Shown piece by piece: positions 7,370 through 14,126 of a stretch of 21,483 nt of DNA (position 1 is its first letter; each line of letters starts with the position of its first letter). This stretch comes from Parcubacteria group bacterium. Lineage in GTDB: Bacteria; Patescibacteriota; Minisyncoccia; UBA6257; JACRHW01. The stretch is from positions 1 through 21,483 of the forward strand of contig JACRHX010000019.1 of assembly GCA_016211955.1 (NCBI GenBank), written 5' to 3'. The translations under genes and the position numbers were made by a program. The notes below the pieces were generated by a model that was not told the origin of the DNA, did no database searches, and saw only the letters and a program-made list of their open reading frames with translations.

Positions 7370-7622
7370 TTTTTCGTGGTTTTCTGGTAGATTAAAGACT
7401 AGAGGCGGCGCGCCAACTTCGTTGGCACGAAAAATTGCGGCGGCGAAAAAAGAAGCGGCGAAAGCGAGGGCGGGCAAAAATTCCTTCCCCCCAACCCCCT
7501 TCCTTTTTGCCCGCCCGAGCGTTCCGTTTTGGTTCTGCCGCGCGAAGCGTGGCAATCATTCGGGATTTTGCTCAAAATGAGTTCTGACTTTTTCCAACAA
7601 ACACCACTGAAAATTTAAACAT
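7370..7622. repeat. Palindrome-rich spacer before tRNA-Val
   Basis: No gene is visible. Directly after the glycosylase stop, TTTTTCGTG (7370-7378) is inverted as CACGAAAAA (7426-7434), enclosing GCCAAC-TTC-GTTGGC (7412-7426). A second, very strong structure pairs GGGCGGGCAAAAA (7468-7480) perfectly with TTTTTGCCCGCCC (7504-7516) over 13 bases, around a pyrimidine-only loop. It may terminate the operon, although it lacks a normal U-tail after the stem. Confidence 0.65.
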
Positions 7623-7694
7623 GCGCCCATAGCTCAGTGGTAGAGCGCTTCGTTGACATCGAAGAGGTCTGAAGTCCGATCCTTCATGGGCGCA
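7623..7694 (+). tRNA. tRNA-Val(GAC)
   Basis: Acceptor GCGCCCA/TGGGCGC, a normal D arm (AGCTCAGTGGTAGAGC), anticodon stem CTTCG/CGAAG with loop TTGACAT (anticodon GAC), and T stem TGAAG/CTTCA. The T loop reads TCCGATC where TTCGATC is usual. The discriminator is A and CCA is not encoded. Confidence 0.94.
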
Positions 7695-7817
7695 CATAAA
7701 AAATTGTAGCGGGGCAGGTTGTGGAAGAAGAAAAAATTTATCCCGAAATACAAAGTACCCACACTAACTACTCCACAAACCTATATAAAAAAGATGTGGT
7801 AAAATAAAGGAAAATCT

Positions 7818-8864
7818 ATGAAAACACACTCACCCCTTATTGATGTCATTAAAAAAGCAATGCCGGCGGTGGTAAGTATCACCATTTCAAAAGATGTGAA
7901 AGAACTTGAAAAGGAGCTTAGCGCTCAACAATCCCCCGGCGTTTCTTATGGCGTAGACCAGCCCCACATCTCCCCCGAAGATATTGATGGGCAAGGAATG
8001 GTCAAGGTAGGTGGCGGATCAGGTTTTATTGTTGATACGAGTGGAATCATCCTTACCAACCGTCACGTAATCAGTGAATCTGACGCGCGCTACGCCGTGG
8101 TAACCGATGATAACAAAACCTATGAAGCAGAAATTCTTGCGCGAGATCCTATAAATGATGTCGCCATCCTTAAAATAAAAGCAAACATTTTGTATGCGCT
8201 CCCGCTTGGCGACTCCTCACACATAGAACTTGGACAAGATGTTCTCACTATCGGAAACGCCCTTGGCATGTTTAAAAACACCGTATCACGCGGCATTATA
8301 TCAGGTATCTCTCGCCACATTCCCGCGCAAATTGAGCCCGGAGCAAAAACAGAAGAACTTCGTGGTCTCATTCAAACGGATGCTGCTATTAATCCAGGAA
8401 ATTCTGGTGGTCCCCTTCTGAATATGGAAGGAGAGGTGGTGGGAATTAACACTGCAATCATTTTTGGAGCGCAAAATATTGGGTTCGCCCTTCCGATAAA
8501 CGCTGCGAAAAAAGACCTAGAAGATCTTAAAGAATTTGGAAGAATTAGAAAACCACTTCTTGGTGTAAAATATATTATTTTAAACGAAGCTCTACAAAGG
8601 CACTTTAAGCTTTCTGTCGATTACGGCGCGCTCGTAATTCGACAAGATCCTTACGATGATGCTGTTGTCTCAAACTCACCCGCAGACAAAGCAGGAATCA
8701 TAGAACACGATATTATTCTCGAATGCAATAATGAAAAAATTACACGCGAAATTACACTTCAGGATATGCTCACAAAATATGAAGTAGGCGACAAACTGTC
8801 ACTTGAAATCCTTCGTGGAGGGAAAAGTATCAAGGTATCTCTCACACTCACAGAAAGAAAATGA
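7818..8864 (+). CDS. HtrA/DegP-like serine protease with one PDZ domain, no export signal
   Basis: Trypsin-fold S1C protease with the catalytic triad His83 (TNRHV), Asp114 (INDVAILK) and Ser196 (INPGNSGGP), followed by one PDZ domain (about 245-345, with SPADKAGI and GDII-like turns). HtrA proteases degrade or refold damaged proteins, normally in the periplasm or at the cell surface. Here the N-terminus (MKTHSPLIDVIKKAMPAVVS) enters the protease domain directly, with neither signal peptide nor membrane anchor, so the encoded form looks cytoplasmic. The start has AAAGGA at proper spacing, and no longer in-frame upstream extension is apparent. The stop codon lies inside the hairpin at 8861-8879. 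Confidence 0.95.
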   Translation: MKTHSPLIDVIKKAMPAVVSITISKDVKELEKELSAQQSPGVSYGVDQPHISPEDIDGQGMVKVGGGSGFIVDTSGIILTNRHVISESDARYAVVTDDNKTYEAEILARDPINDVAILKIKANILYALPLGDSSHIELGQDVLTIGNALGMFKNTVSRGIISGISRHIPAQIEPGAKTEELRGLIQTDAAINPGNSGGPLLNMEGEVVGINTAIIFGAQNIGFALPINAAKKDLEDLKEFGRIRKPLLGVKYIILNEALQRHFKLSVDYGALVIRQDPYDDAVVSNSPADKAGIIEHDIILECNNEKITREITLQDMLTKYEVGDKLSLEILRGGKSIKVSLTLTERK

Positions 8865-8905
8865 CAACATCGTTGTCATCCCCGTGCAGGCGGGGATCTA
8901 GAATC
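8861..8905. repeat. Double hairpin with REP-like GTCATCCCCG motif
   Basis: ATGACAAC (8861-8868) pairs with GTTGTCAT (8872-8879) around a three-base loop, then ATCCCCG (8878-8884) pairs with CGGGGAT (8891-8897). The second half resembles palindromes of the type GTCATCCCCG..CGGGGATC scattered in many bacterial genomes. It lies between two convergent genes and may terminate both. Confidence 0.6.
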
Positions 8906-8907
8906 AT

Positions 8908-9279
8908 TTATTCCAACATACTCCCCAACTCATCAAGTATCTCTTGAGGAATAGGGTTATTTTTAGGACTTATTCCAGGGTATTTCCATGCGCTAATAAT
9001 TCGTAGTTTCTGCTCCCTTCCCGTTATCTGTGCCAATTGAGTTTTTGAATCCGACACCTCAGCCTTTGAATGTATAATTTGATACATCGCCCAAATCTCA
9101 TACGGCTTTTTTGTGCTCCCCCCTTTTTGCATACAAGCTACTGTATTTGGTGCGATTCCCTCCTCAATTCGTTCTGGAAATCGAAGAACGCGCTTCACAC
9201 GCGCCTCAGAAAGCTGATAAAACCTCATTTTTTGTTTTACGTGCTGCGTCCACACGTACGAACCAACCTGAATAAACAT
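8908..9279 (-). CDS. DUF4258-like hypothetical protein
   Basis: A 123-residue protein whose first half follows the DUF4258 pattern: WTQHVKQKMRFYQLSEARVK (10-29) then VLRFPERIEEG, i.e. a His/Arg helix, a second helix and an E/R strand. DUF4258 proteins have a small RelE-like fold and some are suspected toxins or RNA-binding proteins. The C-terminal half (MYQII to the end) alternates strands and ends in a short helix. No Shine-Dalgarno is obvious before the ATG. It lies downstream of the 81-residue gene but behind its terminator, so it may have its own weak promoter. Confidence 0.7.
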   Translation of the reverse strand: MFIQVGSYVWTQHVKQKMRFYQLSEARVKRVLRFPERIEEGIAPNTVACMQKGGSTKKPYEIWAMYQIIHSKAEVSDSKTQLAQITGREQKLRIISAWKYPGISPKNNPIPQEILDELGSMLE

Positions 9280-9313
9280 ATAGTTGTGTATACCATCTCT
9301 CGCGCATAAAAGG

Positions 9314-9335
9314 AAAACCGCCCTTATTCTGGCGG
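9314..9335 (-). terminator. Terminator after the 81-residue gene
   Basis: CCGCC (9318-9322) pairs with GGCGG (9331-9335) and the minus-strand product continues in TTTTCCTTTT. It follows the stop at 9351 closely. Confidence 0.7.
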
Positions 9336-9350
9336 TATGGTTTATATATC

Positions 9351-9596
9351 CTAATTTGGCGGATCAAAATGAAAGTGTCTCTGTACCTCACTTACAAAAG
9401 GAAGTCTTTCGATCATTTTCATATATTTCGTCTCCTTACCACACGGCACATTGACCATACAACATGATTCAGTAATACGTGATGCATGAAGTCCTGCCTC
9501 ATCGATCGCCTTCTTAAGATCAGTGAAATGAAGACCTTGTTTGGGAATTACCACCAATACACCAGAAATAGGGCTAATATACTCCTTTTTTCTCAT
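9351..9596 (-). CDS. Hypothetical protein, 81 residues
   Basis: A small soluble protein of unknown function with a compact alpha/beta look and two consecutive cysteines (CCMVNVPC, 45-52) plus a His pair near the C-terminus (HFHFDPP). These could bind metal, but that is only a possibility. GGGAGGTAA lies at good distance before the ATG, making the start reliable. It is the second gene of a two-gene unit with the membrane protein at 9612-9893 (15-base gap) and ends at a Rho-independent terminator. Confidence 0.75.
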   Translation of the reverse strand: MRKKEYISPISGVLVVIPKQGLHFTDLKKAIDEAGLHASRITESCCMVNVPCGKETKYMKMIERLPFVSEVQRHFHFDPPN

Positions 9597-9611
9597 AACA
9601 TTACCTCCCTT

Positions 9612-9893
9612 CTAGCCTCCCAATACTACTCGCACATTAAAATAATGAAGGAACCATCCAATCCAAAGACCAACAACAATACTTCCTGATGCGCACAAGA
9701 CAATAAGGGAAAAGGAAGCTCGAACAAGAAATTCAAAATATCCTCCATGAGACATAATGAAATCGGAATAAAAGAAAAAAAGAAAAACGAGAAAAATCGC
9801 TGTAGTAATGGCAATAAGAGTAAGTGATGCGCCATATCCAAAAGAAACCCCTAAAAAAACCAAAAGCGCAACACATGCCACAATAAAAGCCAT
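9612..9893 (-). CDS. Small membrane protein, three hydrophobic segments
   Basis: A 93-residue integral membrane protein of unknown function. Hydrophobic segments lie at about 2-16 (AFIVACVALLVFLG), 24-42 (LTLIAITTAIFLVFLFFFY) and 55-80 (a longer stretch after HGGYFEFLVRA). I chose the internal ATG at 9893 because GGAGGTG stands eight bases before it. A longer frame from 9944 would add 17 residues and lacks such a site. A candidate promoter TTCACA-17-TATTAA lies upstream on the minus strand. It is co-transcribed with the 81-residue gene. Confidence 0.75.
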   Translation of the reverse strand: MAFIVACVALLVFLGVSFGYGASLTLIAITTAIFLVFLFFFYSDFIMSHGGYFEFLVRASFSLIVLCASGSIVVGLWIGWFLHYFNVRVVLGG

Positions 9894-9986
9894 AACAGAG
9901 ACACCTCCATCAAAAAATAAAGAAACTAAAGGGATTAATAGCATAAAAAGACTACAATGTGAAGTGGTTGGGTAGGTAATCTACCT

Positions 9987-10100
9987 CTGTTCAGAAACAC
10001 GATATTCCCTGAGCGAAGTCGAAAGGGTTTCCTTAGAGAAATGTAGGCCTTCGACAGGCTCCCGCCCTTTGCGAAGCTCTCCAGGGCGGTAGGCACTAGT
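9987..10100 (+). repeat. Dispersed intergenic repeat, copy A
   Basis: A 114-bp sequence running from CTGTTCAG to GGCACTAG and matching 13245-13356 over its whole length with small differences. It contains CCCTGAGCGAAGTCGAAAGG and CCTTCGACAGGCTC, which can pair with each other, and CCGCCC against GGGCGG near its right end. The CCCTGAGCGAAGTCGAAGGG core resembles REP-like palindromes of many bacteria. A shortened relative of the left end lies at 11722-11745. Confidence 0.85.
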
Positions 10101-10133
10101 AATTATGAGGTTATCGAACAGTGCCGGATAAAC

Positions 10134-10161
10134 TTGACATTCTTATTAGATATGTTACAAT
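10134..10161 (+). promoter_or_regulatory. Promoter of the G+C-rich small gene
   Basis: A perfect TTGACA (10134-10139), a 16-base spacer and TACAAT (10156-10161). The leader to the ATG at 10209 is about 40 bases and carries AAGGAGGTGG, so expression is probably high. Confidence 0.7.
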
Positions 10162-10208
10162 ATAATCAGAATCGGGTAACACCGAAATTCAACAAGGAGG
10201 TGGCAGAA

Positions 10209-10472
10209 ATGTCACAGCCAGCACCGGTAAGCAAGGACAGAAACGCGTTCTCGAGAAGGTACAACATGCCCGAGGATAGCAGGAAGGCGCGAGACAAAAA
10301 TCTCGAGGCGAAGCGCGAGGAGGCGAAGGGAAAAGTCTACGACTACTCCCACAAAACCCCCGAGGAGCGGCTCGCCGTGCTCGACGCCAAGCTCGGCAAG
10401 GGTGTCGGCGCCAGGAAGGAGCGCGCACGCCTCGAGGCGATGGTCGCTGCCGAGCAGATCGCCACCCAGTAG
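10209..10472 (+). CDS. G+C-rich small charged helical protein
   Basis: An 87-residue, very charged protein without membrane segments, rich in Lys, Arg, Glu and Ala and probably helical or coiled coil, with the turn-like LDAKLGKGVGARKERARLEA near the end. I do not recognise a function. The start at 10209 is set by AAGGAGGTGG upstream; a longer frame from 10134 would run through the promoter. Codon use (gag, cgc, ctc, gcc, aag) is far richer in G+C than any neighbour, which suggests recent acquisition or strong translational selection. Promoter, Shine-Dalgarno and terminator are all close to consensus, as for an abundant product. Confidence 0.8.
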   Translation: MSQPAPVSKDRNAFSRRYNMPEDSRKARDKNLEAKREEAKGKVYDYSHKTPEERLAVLDAKLGKGVGARKERARLEAMVAAEQIATQ

Positions 10473-10482
10473 GGCACCGTCC

Positions 10483-10521
10483 CCGCTATGTTACACAACG
10501 TGTAACCTCTGGCGGTTTTTT
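10483..10521 (+). terminator. Rho-independent terminator of the G+C-rich small gene
   Basis: CCGC (10483-10486) pairs with GCGG (10512-10515) around a nested perfect hairpin GTTACAC-AAC-GTGTAAC (10490-10506), followed by six T. Confidence 0.8.
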
Positions 10522-10523
10522 AT

Positions 10524-10919
10524 TTATTCCACATCTTTATATAATAAAACCAAAAACCAATTCGTATAGTTTAATATCGCGACACAAGTAATAAAAATGT
10601 TACCAAAATAAAAAACAGTGGGGGCATATGTCGAGAAATCGCCTCCAAAAAATAAAAGCGTCACTATACCACACGCACCAATTGCTTTGAGAGAAATCAA
10701 ACCAGTAACAACTCCAAACCTTTTCATACACCAACGCGCAAGAGGATTCATCTCACATTCAAAATGAGAAATTCCAACAACTCCTACCGTACTATGAACA
10801 TCGAAAATACTTGAAATAACATATCCGATACAAATAAGTGCTGTGGATATCCCAAAATAAAAAGAAACAGCGATATACCCTACAAGAAAAATAAGGCTTG
10901 CTATAAACAAAAACATCAC
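10524..10919 (-). CDS. DUF5658-like membrane protein
   Basis: A 131-residue protein with four hydrophobic segments (about 2-20, 22-40, 74-92, 100-125). Between segments 2 and 3 it has FDVHSTVG...ECEMNPLARWCMKRFG and then SLKAIG, the D-x-x-ST / E-x-NP / K pattern of DUF5658-type proteins, whose function is unknown. GAGGTG runs directly into ATGATG, so the second ATG (10916) may be the actual start. It is convergent with the G+C-rich gene, from which it is separated by the terminator at 10483-10521. Confidence 0.75.
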   Translation of the reverse strand: MMFLFIASLIFLVGYIAVSFYFGISTALICIGYVISSIFDVHSTVGVVGISHFECEMNPLARWCMKRFGVVTGLISLKAIGACGIVTLLFFGGDFSTYAPTVFYFGNIFITCVAILNYTNWFLVLLYKDVE

Positions 10920-10981
10920 CTCTATTTCAATGGACTATCATAAAAATAACATGAATTATCTTATCTATACAATAAACGTAA

Positions 10982-11014
10982 AACAAAAAACCGGCTTGTT
11001 CTACAAGTCGGTTT
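10982..11014 (-). terminator. Terminator downstream of the TGA-interrupted gene
   Basis: AAACCGGCTTGT (10988-10999) pairs with ACAAGTCGGTTT (11003-11014); on the minus strand the stem runs into TTTTTTGTTTT. It lies 10 bases beyond the second stop (11025) of the interrupted gene, marking the original end of that gene. Confidence 0.75.
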
Positions 11015-11024
11015 ATCTTATGCG

Positions 11025-11630
11025 TCAATCGTATTGGTGTTCTGCGGTAACAAGAATCTTCCCACCCTCCCCATCGATAAGAACAAAACGCCAGATGCGA
11101 TAATAAAAATATTCTGCCGAAACAAACTTATTTGCGAGAAGACGTCGCACCCTCACAGCAGGATCAAGATTCTCAAGCTGCGACTCAGACAAAAACTTCT
11201 TGAGTACCCGAACAGGATGTACAAGCTCCTCGGAGCTAAAACGAATCCATCACTCAACGAACCGAAGAATGGCGTGTTCAGTAATAGAAACGTGCATACC
11301 ACGAAACTTCGTCTCCATCACATCGTCAAATTCATCTTCCGCCTGCTTGCACAAAACAGCTATGGGTATAGTATATTTACTATGATCGACCCTTGTGAGT
11401 CTTGGGATTGTTCTATTCCACTCAACAAAAAATTTCCAGCCATTATTCTTATACACCAAAACCTTACTCCGTCTAGTCCTTGGATGTTCACACGATAAAA
11501 GATGCTTCAACATTTTGCTCGGTTTTTTCAAAGAACTTCCCGGATTGAGACTTTTTTCAATAGCGATGAATTGTTCAAATACCTCGTCTGAAACCTCAAT
11601 CTCCGTTCCATCGTCTAGGTGGAACTGCAT
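11025..11630 (-). pseudogene. Hypothetical gene interrupted by an in-frame TGA
   Basis: Reading from the ATG at 11630 (AAAGGAGA eight bases upstream) gives 126 residues, starting MQFHLDDGTEIEVSDEVFEQ and ending EHAILRFVE, before a TGA at 11250-11252. The same frame stays open for another 74 codons (WIRFSSEELVHPVRVLKKFL at its start, VTAEHQYD at its end) up to a TGA at 11025, just before a good terminator. The two parts look like one ~200-residue protein. The segment ITEHAILRFVE followed by stop and W would read as a common HAILRF-E-R motif if the stop were CGA (Arg), one C-to-T change away. I do not know the function; the shorter product may still be made. An ATG at 11648 is a less likely start. 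Confidence 0.75.
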
Positions 11631-11721
11631 CACCCTATCTCCTTTCATTTTTTTCCTAATTTAGGGAAAACTAGGATATAATCCTATAACACACTATTTA
11701 AAAAAATACAATACCAACTTG

Positions 11722-11745
11722 CGCTGTTCAGGAGTATGGTATTCC
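11722..11745 (+). repeat. Truncated relative of the dispersed repeat (left end)
   Basis: CGCTGTTCAG, three variable bases, then ATGGTATTCC matches the left end of the repeat at 13245 (CTGTTCAGTAACATGATATTCC) with a few substitutions; the rest of the element is absent. It lies in the 11631-11851 gap, which otherwise holds only the terminator at 11786-11818 and the inverted repeat TAGGATATAATCCTA near 11673-11687 in the promoter region of the interrupted gene. Confidence 0.5.
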
Positions 11746-11785
11746 ACAGATAATCCTACGGTGAGTGGAGCAAAACCAGGTCGAA

Positions 11786-11818
11786 ATAAAAAACCGCCAC
11801 AATGAGCGGTGTTTTTTA
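11786..11818 (-). terminator. Bidirectional Rho-independent terminator
   Basis: ACCGC (11793-11797) pairs with GCGGT (11806-11810), with A-runs on the left and T-runs on the right, so it works on either strand. Its main client is the 426-residue gene ending at 11852. Confidence 0.75.
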
Positions 11819-11851
11819 TTGTTCATCCACAGTAAGCGCACACAACAAATC

Positions 11852-13132
11852 CTAATCGATCCGAAGCGTCCAGATTCCCTTCGGATTTGCCTCCCAGCTT
11901 CGACATTGCCGAAGTTCATATTTTCCAGCTGGAATAACTCGTGCTCGATGTTCCGTATGTCTTAGCTCAACTACTTCTGATAATTCAAAATACCCGAGAA
12001 CATTCTGAGTATCTTTTTTGGTACATGGAGTAAATGCAACCGGCTTAGCAAAAACATGGTGATCATAAGAATCAACATCCTGCACCATCTTGGTCAGGGC
12101 TCGCCCAGACTGTGACCGAATGGCATCTTTCCTGAGCTCCATATATCCTGGTATTTTTACAAACAATTCCTCAAAATTGTATCTGTCGTAGCTCTTTCTC
12201 GCACCTTCGATTTCGTTGAAAATCGTATAAACCACTTCCAGTTTTTTCTTGAAACTCTCATAGTCACCGACTTCCTGAAAATATTGATTGAAAAGTCCTG
12301 CAACTTTAACACCATTAATGGTGCGCTTCGTCTCGGAAACAAAAGAATGGAAGGTTGCGAGAAAAAAAACTTCATTTTTGTTCAAAAGCATTTCGTAAAA
12401 ATGCAACAACTTACCAAGAATCTTCTTGATACCTTGAGAATCAAATGTGGAAGCACCGGTCATACCTTCCCGACCCATAAGTTGGAGCATACAATTTCTA
12501 ACATTCGTCGCGTTATCTATGTTCCCCTTAAGATCGAAAAGCGATTTAAGAGAAAAATCTATCTCGGTATCACTGGCATATCTCGCAAAAAGTAACATGG
12601 GGACATTGGAAGAAAAAGCTTTTTGCAGACATTCGATAGTTCCATCTTCATGGAATGATAACCCAAAAATTACTTCAGCGATCCTCGGAAAACACGAAAC
12701 ATAAATGTTGCAAGAGCTACAATCGAAAGAAAGAGTAAACATTGCCATATGAGAACCGAGACAAGACAATGCGGGACGTTGAAACCCGATCTTTTCTGGA
12801 ATGCATGTAACTCCTGGCATTAAGACATAAACAAAACCAGATATGTAAGATGCGTTCCGATCCTTCCGTTCTTCTATATAAAGACAAATTTTGATTCCTG
12901 GACGAAAAACAAATGACTTTTCAATCCTCACATTTCCAAAATAATGGGAAACAGGGCGTTCTGCCTCGACAAGCACTCTAAATCTGGTTTCATCAATCCC
13001 AAGTACATTGTAGATATCATTGGGTAAATCCTGTTTCCTCACTTCATATGTTCTTCTGCTATAACTCTCTGCAAGAAGCTGAACAACAACACAGTCCTCA
13101 AGGTGTATTAAGACCGGATTCTCCTCTTCCAT
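11852..13132 (-). CDS. Hypothetical protein, 426 residues, unknown family
   Basis: I do not recognise this large protein. It is soluble with mixed alpha/beta character, no signal peptide and no clear membrane segment. The N-terminal ~170 residues are strand-rich, with a small Cys cluster SFDCSSCNIYVSCF. The central and C-terminal parts are helical and charged (for example FKKKLEVVYTIFNEIEGARK), ending in a strand-rich tail EANPKGIWTLRID. The ATG at 13132 is chosen because AAGGAGG stands six bases upstream; a longer frame from 13162 would start within the promoter leader. It has a perfect -35/-10 promoter and its own terminator, so it is a well-expressed single-gene unit. Its size among small orphans makes it a good target for structure prediction. 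Confidence 0.82.
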   Translation of the reverse strand: MEEENPVLIHLEDCVVVQLLAESYSRRTYEVRKQDLPNDIYNVLGIDETRFRVLVEAERPVSHYFGNVRIEKSFVFRPGIKICLYIEERKDRNASYISGFVYVLMPGVTCIPEKIGFQRPALSCLGSHMAMFTLSFDCSSCNIYVSCFPRIAEVIFGLSFHEDGTIECLQKAFSSNVPMLLFARYASDTEIDFSLKSLFDLKGNIDNATNVRNCMLQLMGREGMTGASTFDSQGIKKILGKLLHFYEMLLNKNEVFFLATFHSFVSETKRTINGVKVAGLFNQYFQEVGDYESFKKKLEVVYTIFNEIEGARKSYDRYNFEELFVKIPGYMELRKDAIRSQSGRALTKMVQDVDSYDHHVFAKPVAFTPCTKKDTQNVLGYFELSEVVELRHTEHRARVIPAGKYELRQCRSWEANPKGIWTLRID

Positions 13133-13196
13133 TTGAATCCTCCTTGTATTGTCAACGGACAAAGTTTAATGAAAAACCTTGCCCTGTGCTGAAAAT

Positions 13197-13225
13197 ATTA
13201 TATAAAATTTATATGATTGTGTCAA
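13197..13225 (-). promoter_or_regulatory. Consensus sigma-70 promoter of the 426-residue gene
   Basis: On the minus strand a perfect TTGACA (13220-13225), exactly 17 bases, then a perfect TATAAT (13197-13202). The leader to the ATG is about 58 bases. The dispersed repeat copy B starts 20 bases upstream of the -35. Confidence 0.85.
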
Positions 13226-13244
13226 GGTACTCAGGCGGGGGACG

Positions 13245-13356
13245 CTGTTCAGTAACATGATATTCCCTGAGCGAAGTCGAAGGGTTTCCTTAAGAAAGAT
13301 AGGCCTTCGATACACTCCCATCTTTTGCGAGGCTCGCCGGGGCGGTAGGCACTAGC
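13245..13356 (+). repeat. Dispersed intergenic repeat, copy B
   Basis: A 112-bp copy of the repeat at 9987-10100 in the same orientation, from CTGTTCAG to GGCACTAG, including CCCTGAGCGAAGTCGAAGGG and GCGGTAGGCACTAG. Differences are scattered point changes and one- or two-base indels. The two copies form direct repeats 3.2 kb apart. Confidence 0.85.
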
Positions 13357-13385
13357 TTTTTTTACTCAAGGTTGTGAGGTGATAC

Positions 13386-13414
13386 AAGAAAACCCCTGGA
13401 CACTGCCAGAGGTT
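13386..13414 (-). terminator. Terminator of the zinc-finger-like membrane protein gene
   Basis: AACCCCTGG (13391-13399) pairs with CCAGAGGTT (13406-13414), with one G-U pair in the minus-strand RNA, followed by TTTTCTTG. Confidence 0.7.
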
Positions 13415-13428
13415 TGTGAAGATTGGAT

Positions 13429-14085
13429 CTAATCCACAATATAGGGAGGAAGGGCAATAATATGTTGTTTGTAATAGTTGCATCCTCTGACATGAGCCAA
13501 TCTCCATTCGGTAACATGAGGATACCAATTAAGCTCTATGAGATTACACTCCTCGGTAACAGTTCCTTCACCAACAGCTTCCCGTTTTAAGCGTTCTCGT
13601 GCTTCTAGAATTTCCCTTCTTCTTTTCCGTCCCATCTCCGCATATTTTCGACTTCGATATTCTTCGACAGTAATACCGAGTCTCTTTGCCGCATGACGAT
13701 CTTTTTTTTCTTGTTTTCTTTCAAGATAGGGGGCATACACACCGAATATGAAATAGATAAAAAGACCCTGCAATGCACTCCGTAACTGCCAACGGAACTG
13801 TCGACCCCTTAATTCCGTAAGAATTCTTCCAAAATAACGTTGACAGAAAAAACACTTCTTCAGATGCTGTTCTTTTTCTTTTGAAAGATAACATTTTTTA
13901 TCAATATCGCTCTCCTCGAGACAATCGGAGGTATGTCCCTCATGAACACATTGCTTTGCGGCTTCATATCGTCTTCGGAAATAGTGAAGCCGATCATCAG
14001 GAGTTATGGTTTTGTGGTGTGTAAAATATTCTTCATCAAGTTCCCAAATAGTACGCATCCATCCACAACACGGCTCCCTAAACAT
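13429..14085 (-). CDS. Hypothetical membrane protein with HC2-type zinc-finger-like motif
   Basis: A 218-residue protein of unknown family. The N-terminal 85 residues are rich in Cys and His (Cys6, Cys7, Cys46, Cys55, Cys65) and end in HLKKCFFC (74-81), i.e. His-x3-Cys-x2-Cys, the pattern of zf-HC2 anti-sigma factors. One hydrophobic segment follows (about 103-121, ALQGLFIYFIFGVYAPYL), then a strongly basic helix (KRLGITVEEYRSRKYAEMGR) and a final domain with HVTEW and CNYYKQH. The layout (zinc site, one membrane span, second domain) resembles a membrane-bound anti-sigma factor, but no sigma-factor gene is adjacent, so the role stays open. GGAGAAAGGAAG precedes the ATG. Confidence 0.75.
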   Translation of the reverse strand: MFREPCCGWMRTIWELDEEYFTHHKTITPDDRLHYFRRRYEAAKQCVHEGHTSDCLEESDIDKKCYLSKEKEQHLKKCFFCQRYFGRILTELRGRQFRWQLRSALQGLFIYFIFGVYAPYLERKQEKKDRHAAKRLGITVEEYRSRKYAEMGRKRRREILEARERLKREAVGEGTVTEECNLIELNWYPHVTEWRLAHVRGCNYYKQHIIALPPYIVD

Positions 14086-14126
14086 TTTTCTTTTCTTCCT
14101 TTCTCCTATTGCAACGAACTAAAACA

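Noticed and set aside
7346..7555. Minus-strand 69-residue protein after the glycosylase gene
   Set aside because: It covers the palindromic spacer and has an Ala/Phe-rich composition without a ribosome binding site.
11025..11252. TGA read as glycine (UGA-recoded CPR lineage) or selenocysteine
   Set aside because: Several intact genes in the window end in TGA exactly where expected, and no selenocysteine insertion hairpin or selenoprotein motif is apparent at this codon.
11034..11498. Plus-strand 154-residue protein
   Set aside because: It is antisense to the TGA-interrupted gene, which has a better start, composition and terminator.
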